This document shows, piece by piece, positions 55,715 through 63,471 of a DNA stretch of 64,000 nt (position 1 is the first letter of the stretch; each line of letters begins with the position of its first letter). The translations under genes were made by a program, and so were the position numbers. Where the stretch lies: NCBI GenBank assembly GCA_016182965.1, contig JACPFM010000058.1:1-64000 (forward strand), given 5' to 3'. A model generated the notes under the pieces. It saw only the letters and a program-made list of their open reading frames with translations. It did no database searches and was not told where the DNA came from. The DNA comes from Deltaproteobacteria bacterium. Lineage in GTDB: Bacteria; Myxococcota_A; Polyangia; Polyangiales; JADJMO01.

Positions 55715-56278
55715 GGTCTTCGCTGGGGCACCTAATCACCGAGGTGCGGGCGGTCAACGTCTGCCGGTGGGATGGCCGGCGGGGGCGAGAGGGTTCGGGA
55801 GGGTCGAGAGTCGAGGGTCGAAGGTCGAACGAAGTGTCCAAGGCGACCGGACGACGCTCCGCTTGCGGAGAGCACGACCTGGCCGATCTCGGTGGGAGCT
55901 CGGGCACGTCTCGGCACTGCCCCGTGCCCGGCCGGTGTCGGCGCCGCCGCCTCCCGCTGCGACTGCTCGCCGAGCAGACGGCTCGCCCGCGGCGGGTCCC
56001 ATTCACCAAGCGGCGCGCGGCCCCCCCTTCAACCAGGCGGCGCGCGGCCCCCCCTTCACCAGGCGGCGCGAGGAGGTGGTCTTGCCGGGCGGCGCGAGGA
56101 AGCTTCGCGAGGTCGCGCGTCCTCGAGCAGGTCGGGATCGAGCGGGGTGACGCGGGCGACCATGACCGGCGGCGGATCGCCGGAAACCTGCTGCGCTGGT
56201 GCCTGCGCATCGACACGCAGGTGCCTGCGCATGCGGGCATCGACACCGCGGGCCCATGCGCGTCGTGGAAGCGCTCGG
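55715..56278. other. 564-bp region with repeats, no credible gene
   Basis: GGTCGAG/GGTCGAA repeats (55797-55830) and a 27-bp tandem repeat (units 56004-56030 and 56031-56057, and part of a third; core GGCGGCGCGCGGCCCC) are present. Weak minus-strand coding character just below the transposase gene could be a decayed extension, but no start or family is visible. Confidence 0.55.
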
Positions 56279-56986
56279 TCAGTCCGCGCGCGGCGCCGGC
56301 GGCGCGATGGGACCGTGCCGGAGCCACCCGCTGCGAAGCAGCCAAGTGCGCGCCTCGGCGACCGGCGGCGGCCCGGTGCCCACCGACCACGCGACGCGCG
56401 CCGCGCGCAGCTGCTCGCACGTCGACGCCGACGAGAAGGGATCGACGACGAAGCCGACGCGCCCCGCCTGCGCGCTGTGCTTCGCGTGGTTGAGGAGGAC
56501 GTAGGCGACCGCCCGGTGCACCTCGCGCGGCGTGGCGAGCACGCGGGCGTGGTAGCGATCGCCGAGCACCCGCCCACGCGCGCGGCCCATCATCCGGTTG
56601 ACGCGCTTGGCGAAGCGGATGCCGAAGCCCTGCATCCGGCGCGAGAGCGTGGGCGCGTCGCTCGCTTCGACGATGAGGTGCACGTGGTTGCCCTGCACCG
56701 AGAAGTGCACGACGCGCAGCGCGCCGGCCGCGCGCTCGGCCGCCAGGGCGTGCTCGACGCAGCGGTAGCCCCGCTGGCTGCGGAGGTTCCACACGCCGCG
56801 GGCCATGCGCAGGGTGACGTGGAGCGGCGTCTTGCCGCCGTCGAACCGGGGGCGGGCAGCGTGCGAGACCGAGCTCGAAGAGCGCGGGCGACCGGCGCCC
56901 CGACGCGCGCCGCCGTGGCGGTGCATGGGGAGGTCGAGCTGACTGGAGCGAATGCGACGGCGACCGGCCACTTGAATATGGCACAT
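56279..56986 (-). CDS. REP-associated tyrosine transposase (RAYT, Y1 HUH family)
   Basis: The 235-aa protein has the HUH motif in HFSVQGNHVHLIVEA, the upstream HVTLRMARGVWNLRS strand, and a Tyr in HRAVAYVLLNHAKH at the catalytic position. An N-terminal GGARRGAGRPR is common in this group. Single-copy RAYTs of this kind process REP palindromes. ATG 56986 has AGGA; ATG 56926 would also work. REP-like palindromes occur at 39739, 40757, 40930, 45282 and 45393 in this window. Confidence 0.88.
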   Translation of the reverse strand: MCHIQVAGRRRIRSSQLDLPMHRHGGARRGAGRPRSSSSVSHAARPRFDGGKTPLHVTLRMARGVWNLRSQRGYRCVEHALAAERAAGALRVVHFSVQGNHVHLIVEASDAPTLSRRMQGFGIRFAKRVNRMMGRARGRVLGDRYHARVLATPREVHRAVAYVLLNHAKHSAQAGRVGFVVDPFSSASTCEQLRAARVAWSVGTGPPPVAEARTWLLRSGWLRHGPIAPPAPRAD

Positions 56987-57039
56987 ATGTGTCCTACGGC
57001 CCAGGAAGTCAACACGCCACAGGGGGATTCAACGGGGTA

Positions 57040-57530
57040 CGGATCGGGGTGATCCCTGACACATTGGATCGAGGACACTCCTGACACTCGATCAAAGCTG
57101 CCCAAGGACATTTCCTGACAGGGTCGGCTCCATGCCCCGGAAGTAATCGGACGCGATGAGGGCGCGCACGAAGTTCGTGTTGGAGTGGGAGATGCCCACG
57201 CCCCTGCCCATGCCTGCCCCTGCCCGTTCGCCGCCGCGTCGGCGTTCGCCGGCGCCTGCGCGTTCGCCGGCGCCTGCGCGTTCGCCGCCCCCGCGTTCGC
57301 CGGCACCTGCGCGTTCGCCGCCCCGTCCGCGCTCGCCGGCACCTCCGCGTTCGCCTGCGCGTCCCCGTTCGCGTCCCCGTTCGCGTCCACGTTCGCGTCC
57401 GCGTTCGCCGACGCGCGCGCCTGCGCGTTTCACGTGCGCCTGCGCGTCTCACGCCTGCGCGTTCGCGTTCGCCTTCGCCGCCCCCCGCGCCCGCGCTTCG
57501 CCCTTCGACCTTCGACCTTCGACCCCGTCT
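57040..57530. repeat. CCTGACA motifs and a degenerate GTTCGC minisatellite upstream of the enoyl-CoA hydratase gene
   Basis: CCTGACA occurs at 57055, 57090 and 57112, mixed with AGGACA motifs, immediately upstream (minus strand) of the transposase start. From 57220 to 57470 the sequence is a run of GCGTTCGCCGGCGCCT and CCCGTTCGCGTC units. TTCGACC repeats end it (57502-57522). No gene is supported. Confidence 0.6.
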
Positions 57531-57578
57531 GACCATTGTCCGCCCCCCCGCCCCCGAACGCCGTTACCATCCGCCGCC

Positions 57579-58358
57579 ATGTCCGACGCTCCCGTCCTCC
57601 TCTCGCGCGAAGGCGCGATCGCCGTCGTCACGATCAACCGTCCCTCCAAGCTCAACGCGCTCGATCGCGAGGTCCTCGAGCACCTGCTCCGCACCTTCAC
57701 CGAGCTGCGGGGAGCGTCCGACGTGCGCGCCGCGATCCTCACCGGCGCGGGCGAGAAGGCGTTCGTCGCGGGCGCGGACATCGCGGGCATGCGCGCGATG
57801 ACCACGGCCGAGGCGAAGGCGTTCGCCGATCTCGGCCACCGCATCGGCGAGGTGCTCGAGTCGCTGCCCTTCCCCGTCATCGCGGCGGTCAACGGCTTCG
57901 CGCTCGGCGGCGGGTGCGAGCTGGCGATGGCCTGCGATCTGATCTACGCGAGCGAGAAGGCGAAGTTCGGGCAGCCCGAGGTGAACCTCGGCGTGATCCC
58001 CGGCTTCGGCGGCACCCAGCGGCTCGTCCGGCGCGTCGGCGTCGGCAAGGCCCGCGAGCTCGTGTACACGGGCGACATCATCGACGCGGCCGAGGCGCAC
58101 CGCATCGGCCTCTGCGAGGCGGTCCTCCCCGTCGCCGAGCTGATGGCGCACGTGCGCAAGGTCGCCGAAAAGATCGCCTCCAAGGGCCCGCTGGCGATCA
58201 CGCAGGCCAAGACGGTCATCCGTCGCGGCGATCCCACCCTGCCCTCGGCCAACGAGCTCGAGGCGCAGGCGTTCGCGATGCTGTTCGGCACCGCCGATCA
58301 GAAAGAGGGCATGGGCGCTTTCGTCGAGAAGCGCCCGGCGAAGTTCACCGGGGCCTGA
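57579..58358 (+). CDS. Enoyl-CoA hydratase/crotonase
   Basis: The 259-aa crotonase has both catalytic Glu regions: ALGGGCELAMACD and FGQPEVNLGVIPGFGGTQRL. It also has the oxyanion-hole GADIAGM and a standard C-terminus (KRPAKFTGA). It hydrates trans-2-enoyl-CoA in fatty-acid beta-oxidation. It stands alone, without other fad genes. Confidence 0.94.
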   Translation: MSDAPVLLSREGAIAVVTINRPSKLNALDREVLEHLLRTFTELRGASDVRAAILTGAGEKAFVAGADIAGMRAMTTAEAKAFADLGHRIGEVLESLPFPVIAAVNGFALGGGCELAMACDLIYASEKAKFGQPEVNLGVIPGFGGTQRLVRRVGVGKARELVYTGDIIDAAEAHRIGLCEAVLPVAELMAHVRKVAEKIASKGPLAITQAKTVIRRGDPTLPSANELEAQAFAMLFGTADQKEGMGAFVEKRPAKFTGA

Positions 58359-58472
58359 CACGGCCGGACGTATGTCTCCGCTGACGCGGTGAACGGTTCG
58401 CAGCGGTGGACGCGGAGCGGCGCGCAGTTGGGGCAGCGGTGCGGTGGCTGCAGGCCCAGAGTGCTTGGTCGC

Positions 58473-58919
58473 TCAACCTGCGCGATCGCAGACCTTGCCG
58501 AACACGCAGACGTTGCCTTGGCACGACGATCGGACCTGGCAGAAGTCGAGCTCGTCGCACCGGCCGCCGTCGGACACGAGCTGGCGGCAAACGCCGTCCT
58601 CGCAGTAGCTCCCTCCGGCACACAGCGTTCGCGTGCGGTCGCAGGCTTGCCCTGCTTTCGCGAATGGCCGCTGCGCGCACGTGCCCGTGGAGTCGCAGTA
58701 CAGGCCCTGATGCACGTCGCACGGAGTCATCCCCGCGCCGCAGCGCGCGCCGAGGACCGCGGCCACCACGCAGGCACCACCCATGCAGACGAACGGCGCC
58801 GCGCAGGGCACGTTCTCGTCGCATGCACCACCGAGCGCCGCCGGTTGAGCGCATTCTCCCAAGGCGTTGCACTCGAAGCCGCTCGGGCAGCCGTTTGGCT
58901 GAATCCCATCGCGACGCCG
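58473..58919 (-). pseudogene. 5'-truncated Cys-rich secreted protein
   Basis: The frame encodes Cys-rich repeats (NGCPSGFECNALGECAQP, CDENVPCAAPFVCMGGAC, CAGGSYCEDGVCRQL), like surface proteins of this lineage. It has no signal peptide and no ATG/GTG start; the frame runs back into a HEPN-like remnant. It looks like the 3' part of a gene whose 5' end was deleted. A TTG at 58862 could start a 129-aa product but without export signal. Confidence 0.6.
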
Positions 58920-58929
58920 GGGACATCTG

Positions 58930-59058
58930 GCGGATGCTCGCGTGCCCAGGAGCAGGTCGGAGCGGAGGCGTTCGACGTCGACCGGCCGGCGCGCGCAGCC
59001 GCGCGAGATGATCGGTCAGCGTGGCGAGCTTTCGCGCGACGAGCGCCACGTGCGTCAT
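58930..59058 (-). pseudogene. HEPN (HepT)-like toxin remnant
   Basis: ATG 59058, after GGAGG, starts THVALVARKLATLTDHLARLR, the typical opening of a HepT/DUF86 HEPN protein. The frame then breaks near 58995 and similarity continues in another frame (VDVERLRSDLLLG). The RNase motif R(x4-6)H is missing because the rest is deleted. It overlaps the MNT-type gene by ATGA, as in intact MNT-HEPN pairs. Confidence 0.45.
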
Positions 59059-59375
59059 GAGCGGCCTCCCTCGGCCAGCCGCTCGAGAGCGCATTGCCGT
59101 GTCGGGCGACCTCACGCCCGACGAGGAGGTCATCGCCGTCGAGACGCACGAGGTCGACCTCGAGCCCGCAAGCGCGTGAGAGCCGCTCCTGGAGCGCGAG
59201 CTCGTCGGCAAGGGAGAGTCGCGGGTCCAACGGAACGATGCCGACGTCGACGTCGCGGTCGTCCCGGACGGCGCCCCGAACGCGAGAACCGAACAGCACG
59301 GCGAGGTGCAGCGGCGGCCCTTTCGAGCGAGGCCGCGCGCAACGCAGGCCCGAGGGCCGTCGCCGGCTCGGACAT
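59057..59375 (-). pseudogene. MNT-type nucleotidyltransferase (antitoxin-like) with two compensating frameshifts
   Basis: A start (MSEPATALGPALRAASLERA, ATG 59375) and an end (QCALERLAEGGRS, stop overlapping the next ATG) lie in one frame. The core HLAVLFGSRVRGAVRDDRDV, with GSxxRG and DVD for metal binding, is in another. Breaks fall near 59330 and 59095 and cancel. MNT antitoxins nucleotidylate HEPN toxins. The pair looks decayed, unless the indels are sequencing errors. Confidence 0.5.
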
Positions 59376-59439
59376 CGCAGACACGGTAGCAACAGCCCGA
59401 TCGCGGTCGAGCGCGAGCCTCGCGCTCTTCACCGAGGTG

Positions 59440-59617
59440 CAGCGCTGGCGCGCTCTCAACCGGGCGCAGCGCTGGCGCGCTCTCAACCGGGCGCAGCGCT
59501 GGCGCGCTCTCAACCGGGTGCAGCGCTTGCGCGCTCTCAACCGGGTGCAGCGCTTGCGCGCTCTCAACCGGGTGCAGCGCTTGCGCGCTCTCAACCGGGT
59601 GCAGCGCTTGCGCGCTG
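59440..59617. repeat. 27-bp tandem array, about 6.6 copies, at the 3' end of the tsaC/sua5 gene
   Basis: The unit (GCAGCGCTGGCGCGCTCTCA plus ACCGGG and one base) is repeated with two variants, GCTGG in the left copies and GCTTG in the right. The stop codon of the threonylcarbamoyl-AMP synthase gene lies inside the rightmost unit. Uniform spacing without spacers excludes CRISPR. Confidence 0.85.
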
Positions 59618-60595
59618 CAACCGATCGCGCACGGCGAGCCACTCGTCGGAGTCCGGGGGCGCGGCGACGACGACGTGGTCGACGCCGGCGTCGTCGAGAT
59701 GGTGCAGGGCGCCGTACAGCCGGGCGGCGTACGCGGCGGCGTCGCGCGGCAGGATCACGGCCAGCACCTCGGAAGACGGCGGCGCGTCGAAGCCGATCCA
59801 GCCGACGCGCGCGCCGCCGTCGCTCAGCTCCTTCGCGCGCGCCGCGGCGTCGGTCCGCACCTCCAGCCGTGCGCGGGGCGCGTAGTGCCGCTCCATCATG
59901 CCCGGAGACGGCGCCGGCCCCTCGATCGGCGCGCCGCGCGCGACGGGGCCGATCACCGCTTCGATCTCGGCGGGCGTGACCAGCCCGGGGCGCAAGAGGC
60001 GCGGCGGATCGACGCCGAGGTGGATCACCGTCGACTCGATGCCGCCGGGGCTCGGACCGGCGTCGATCACCAGATCGGTCTCCCGATCGAGCCGATCGCC
60101 GAGCCCGGCGAGCACGTGCTGCGCGGTGGTCGGCGAGATGGCGCTCGAGAGGTTCGCGCTCGGCGCGGCGAGCGGCAGGCCCGCCTCGCGCAGCACCGCG
60201 AGCGCGACCGGGTGCCCCGGCACCCGCAGCGCGACCGTAGACCCGCCGGCGGTGACGACGTCGGGCACCATGGGCGCGCGAGGGACGACGAGGGTCAGCG
60301 GTCCGGGCCAGAAGCGCCGCGCGAGGAGGGCCGCCGTCTCGGGCCAGCTGGCCGCGAGGCGCGCCGCCGCGGCGGCGTCGGCGACGTGGACGATGAGCGG
60401 GTTGGTCGCCGGGCGCCCCTTGGCCGCGAAGATGCGCGCCACCGCCTGCGCGTCGAGCGCGTGCGCGGCGAGGCCGTACACGGTCTCGGTCGGCAGCGCG
60501 ACGAGGCCGCCCGCTCGCAGACACGCCGCGACCTCGCGGACCGCCGCCGGGTCCGGACTCGTCGGGTCGATCGCGATCACGCGCGCGCGTCTCAT
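59591..60595 (-). CDS. L-threonylcarbamoyladenylate synthase (Sua5/YrdC family)
   Basis: The 334-aa protein has the YrdC domain (GGLVALPTETVYGLAAHA; AAKGRPATNPLIVHV; APSANLS) and the C-terminal Sua5 domain (about 235-325). It makes threonylcarbamoyl-AMP for the t6A modification of ANN-decoding tRNAs. Its last codons (LQRASAAPG) come from the first unit of the 27-bp tandem array, so the C-terminus may vary with repeat number. Confidence 0.95.
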   Translation of the reverse strand: MRRARVIAIDPTSPDPAAVREVAACLRAGGLVALPTETVYGLAAHALDAQAVARIFAAKGRPATNPLIVHVADAAAAARLAASWPETAALLARRFWPGPLTLVVPRAPMVPDVVTAGGSTVALRVPGHPVALAVLREAGLPLAAPSANLSSAISPTTAQHVLAGLGDRLDRETDLVIDAGPSPGGIESTVIHLGVDPPRLLRPGLVTPAEIEAVIGPVARGAPIEGPAPSPGMMERHYAPRARLEVRTDAAARAKELSDGGARVGWIGFDAPPSSEVLAVILPRDAAAYAARLYGALHHLDDAGVDHVVVAAPPDSDEWLAVRDRLQRASAAPG

Positions 60596-60820
60596 CGAGG
60601 GGGCGTTCTGGCACGAGCGAGGGCCGGGTGGAAAGGCCCGCGCATGCCGTGCCGCACTGGTCTGACCACTCGCGCAGAAACGATCCTCTCACACGGCGCT
60701 CCCGAACCGGCGGAGGTCGTGCTACGCCGCGCCCAAGTAGGGCTCCTGCGCCTCACCGCCTCATCGCGTGGCGCGTGGTCATCAGGTGGGCGCGGAGCGG
60801 AGAGTTACGAGGAGCATCCG

Positions 60821-62086
60821 ATGTCGAACCAGAACCTCGCTTCCGGGATCGCGAACCGTGGCGCGCTGGCGCGCATGGCCGGCAAGGACATCTTCGCCAA
60901 GACCGCGGCCTGGACCTTGACCGACGAGGCGAGGGCGATGGGGATGTACCCCTACTTCCGCGCGCTCGACATGAACCAGGGCCCCGAGGCGATCCTCGAG
61001 GGCAAGCCGGTCGTCATGTTCGGGTCGAACAACTACCTCGGCCTGACGACGCACCCCAAGGTCCGCGAGGCGGCCGCCAAGGCGATCATGGAGTACGGCC
61101 CGTCGATGACCGGCTCGCGCCTGGTCAACGGCACGCTCCGCCTCCACCACGTGTTCGAGGAGAAGCTCGCCCACTTCATGAAGAAGGAAGCGGCGATCGT
61201 CTTCACCACCGGCTACCAGGTGAACCTGGCGACGATCTCCGGCCTGCTCTCGAGCAAGAAGGCCGTGGCGATGATGGACCGCCAGGTGCACGCGTCGATC
61301 TACGACGGCGTGCGCCTCGCGCAAGCCAACGGCGCGCAGATGGTCCGCTTCCACCACAACAGCGCCGAGGACCTCGACAAGCGCCTCGCCGCGCTCGCCG
61401 AGGACGAGGGCGCGCTGGTCCTCACCGACGGCGTGTTCTCGACCGAGGGCGAGATCGCCGACCTGAAGGGAATGGTCGCGGCCACCAAGAAGCACGGCGC
61501 CCGCATCATGGTCGACGACGCGCACGGCCTCGGCGTCCTCGGCGAGAAGGGTCGCGGCGTCTGCGATCACCTCGGGGTGCAGGACGACGTCGACCTGATC
61601 GGCGGCACGTTCTCGAAATCGCTCGCCTCCATCGGCGGCTGGCTGGTCGGCCCGCGCAAGACGCTCGATTACATCCAGCACTTCGCGCCGTCGTTCATGT
61701 TCGCCGCCTCCTGCCCGCCGCCCAGCGTCGCCGCGGCGATGGCGGCCTTCGAGATCATGCAGGAGGAGACCTGGCGCATCGAGAAGGTGCGCGAGAACGC
61801 GCGCTACATGCGCGACGAGCTCCGCAAGATGGGCTTCGAGACGGGCCCGACCGACACCGCGATCGTGCCGATCTACGTCCGTCAGGAGCTGACCACCATC
61901 GCGATGTGGAAGGCCCTCCTCGAGGACCACGGCGTGTACGTCAACCCGTTCATCCCGCCGGGCGTCCCGCCGCGCAACTCGCTCCTGCGCACCAGCTACA
62001 TGGCGACGCACGAGAAGCACCACCTCGATCGCGGCCTCGAGGCCTTCCGCGCCGTCGGCAAGCAGTTCGGGCTCATCCCCGGCTGA
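60821..62086 (+). CDS. Alpha-oxoamine synthase (PLP-dependent; serine palmitoyltransferase/AONS-like)
   Basis: The 421-aa fold-I PLP enzyme has FGSNNYLGLTTHPKV, GPSMTGSRLVNGTLRLHHVF, the cofactor Asp in VDDAHGLGVLGEKGRG, and the Schiff-base Lys in GTFSKSLASIGG. Lack of bio or tdh neighbours and the long N-terminus fit a serine palmitoyltransferase (sphingolipids occur in myxobacteria) as well as 8-amino-7-oxononanoate synthase or glycine acetyltransferase. GAGGAG precedes ATG 60821. Confidence 0.9.
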   Translation: MSNQNLASGIANRGALARMAGKDIFAKTAAWTLTDEARAMGMYPYFRALDMNQGPEAILEGKPVVMFGSNNYLGLTTHPKVREAAAKAIMEYGPSMTGSRLVNGTLRLHHVFEEKLAHFMKKEAAIVFTTGYQVNLATISGLLSSKKAVAMMDRQVHASIYDGVRLAQANGAQMVRFHHNSAEDLDKRLAALAEDEGALVLTDGVFSTEGEIADLKGMVAATKKHGARIMVDDAHGLGVLGEKGRGVCDHLGVQDDVDLIGGTFSKSLASIGGWLVGPRKTLDYIQHFAPSFMFAASCPPPSVAAAMAAFEIMQEETWRIEKVRENARYMRDELRKMGFETGPTDTAIVPIYVRQELTTIAMWKALLEDHGVYVNPFIPPGVPPRNSLLRTSYMATHEKHHLDRGLEAFRAVGKQFGLIPG

Positions 62087-62091
62087 TCCCC

Positions 62092-63219
62092 GTGTCCCAG
62101 CGGCGTGCGCGCGGCGTCCGAGGCGCGATCCTCGCGATCGTCGTCGCCCTCGCCGCGCCCACGGCGGCCGCGCGCGCGGCGACACGCGACGATCTCGCCG
62201 CGGCGGAGGCCGTCGCCGATCCGCTCGCGCGGAGGAGCGCGCTCGAGGCGATCGCCAAGGGCCCGCGCGACACCGCCGAGGGCAAGGACCTCGCGGCGCG
62301 GGCGTCGTTCCGGCTCGGCGAGCTCGCCGAGAAGGAACGCCGCTTCGCCGACGCGATCGCGCGCTACCGCGACGTGCTCGCCGTCGACCCGGGCAACTGG
62401 TTCGCGGCGGCGGCGCGGGCGCGCGTCGAGGTCCTCTCGGCCTACGAGGGCGCGTTCGACGAGCTCGCCGCGCTCGACGCCGTGCGCAAGTATCCGGCGC
62501 GCGCCAGCGATCCGGCCGCGCTCGACGCGCTCGCGCGGGCCGCGGCGTCGTGGAGGGGCCGGGCGCGCGGCGAGGCGCTGCTGTTCGTCGCCGAGGCGTG
62601 GACGGGGCGCGTCGGTCAGCCGGCGAAGGCGATCGCGCCGGCGCTCGCGGCGGCGCGTGACCCGCGCGTCGAGCGGGCGCAGCGCGACGCGGGGTGGGAC
62701 CTCGCGTGGGCCGCGCTCCGCGCCGTCGGCGATCTCGATCGGGCCAACCGCGAGATCGCGCAGGATCCCGGCGCGCCGGAGCCGATCAAGAAGCGCGTCC
62801 GGCGCGACGTACGCCGTCGCACGCTGCAGCGCACGAGCACCGTCGTCGCGTCCGCCACCGCGCTCGCCGGCGCCGCCGCGCTGGTCACCGCGATCGGGCG
62901 ACGGCGGGGGCGGGTGGTGCTCGACGCCGCCACCCGGCCGCTCGCGGTCGCCTTCCTGCTCCTGACCCCGCTCCTCGCCGCGGTGCTCGCCGACGCCTGG
63001 GATCGCGGCATGGGCGCGCACTTCGCGCCGTTCGCGGCGGCGCTCCTCGGCGTTCACCTCTTCGCCGCGTCCTGGCGCGGCGCGTTCGGCGATCGGGCGC
63101 GCGCGGCGCGGATGGCCGGGGGCCTCGCCGCGGCGCTCGCGGTGATCGCCGCCGCCTACCTGGTGCTCGCGCGCGCGGAGGCGCGCGGGACGCCGCTCCT
63201 CGAGTCGTTCGGGCTATAG
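62092..63219 (+). CDS. Hypothetical TPR-like membrane protein, 375 aa
   Basis: The GTG start at 62092 gives a signal peptide (AILAIVVALAAPTAAARA). TPR-like repeats (FRLGELAEKERRFADAIARY) fill about 30-230. Four membrane segments follow in the C-terminal third (TVVASATALAGAAALVTAI, LAVAFLLLTPLLAAVLA, FAPFAAALLGVHLFAASW, AAALAVIAAAYLVLA). The family is not recognised. It is followed closely by the small peptide and radical-SAM genes. Confidence 0.7.
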   Translation: MSQRRARGVRGAILAIVVALAAPTAAARAATRDDLAAAEAVADPLARRSALEAIAKGPRDTAEGKDLAARASFRLGELAEKERRFADAIARYRDVLAVDPGNWFAAAARARVEVLSAYEGAFDELAALDAVRKYPARASDPAALDALARAAASWRGRARGEALLFVAEAWTGRVGQPAKAIAPALAAARDPRVERAQRDAGWDLAWAALRAVGDLDRANREIAQDPGAPEPIKKRVRRDVRRRTLQRTSTVVASATALAGAAALVTAIGRRRGRVVLDAATRPLAVAFLLLTPLLAAVLADAWDRGMGAHFAPFAAALLGVHLFAASWRGAFGDRARAARMAGGLAAALAVIAAAYLVLARAEARGTPLLESFGL

Positions 63220-63228
63220 GTGGGGACC

Positions 63229-63471
63229 GTGGACGATCGCCCGCCCGTGCAGCTCCCTCCCGGCGTGCTCGCGGTGCGCGCGGGCCCGGGCGCGAACTGC
63301 TCGTCCATCGGCAGCGTGGTCGATCTGCTGTTCGGCACCGCCGTGCTCGCGAGCGTGGTGTACGCCGCGGTGGCCGCGTCTCTCGCGGACTCGACCGTCG
63401 ACGAGACCTCCGGCGATCCCGAGGCCGAGGCGCCGGGGAAGGCACCCGAGGCTCCGGAGAAGGGGCCGTGA
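63229..63471 (+). CDS. Small membrane peptide coupled to a radical-SAM gene, possible precursor peptide
   Basis: The GTG at 63229 gives 80 aa (an earlier GTG at 63220 adds three). The N-terminal half is VDDRPPVQLPPGVLAVRAGP and GANCSSIGSVVD; then comes one hydrophobic helix (LLFGTAVLASVVYAAVAAS) and an acidic/Pro tail. Its stop overlaps the start of a radical-SAM gene (GTGA). A Cys-Ser-Ser motif next to a maturase-like gene suggests a modified peptide, but a plain membrane subunit is equally possible. Confidence 0.6.
   Translation: MDDRPPVQLPPGVLAVRAGPGANCSSIGSVVDLLFGTAVLASVVYAAVAASLADSTVDETSGDPEAEAPGKAPEAPEKGP

Noticed and set aside
57092..57433. Minus-strand 113-codon Arg/Gly/Glu repeat protein
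   Set aside because: Made of the GTTCGC minisatellite read in one frame; every frame through it is open and there is no independent coding signal.
59440..59617. Possible CRISPR array
   Set aside because: The 27-bp units are directly adjacent with no unique spacers; it is a tandem repeat.
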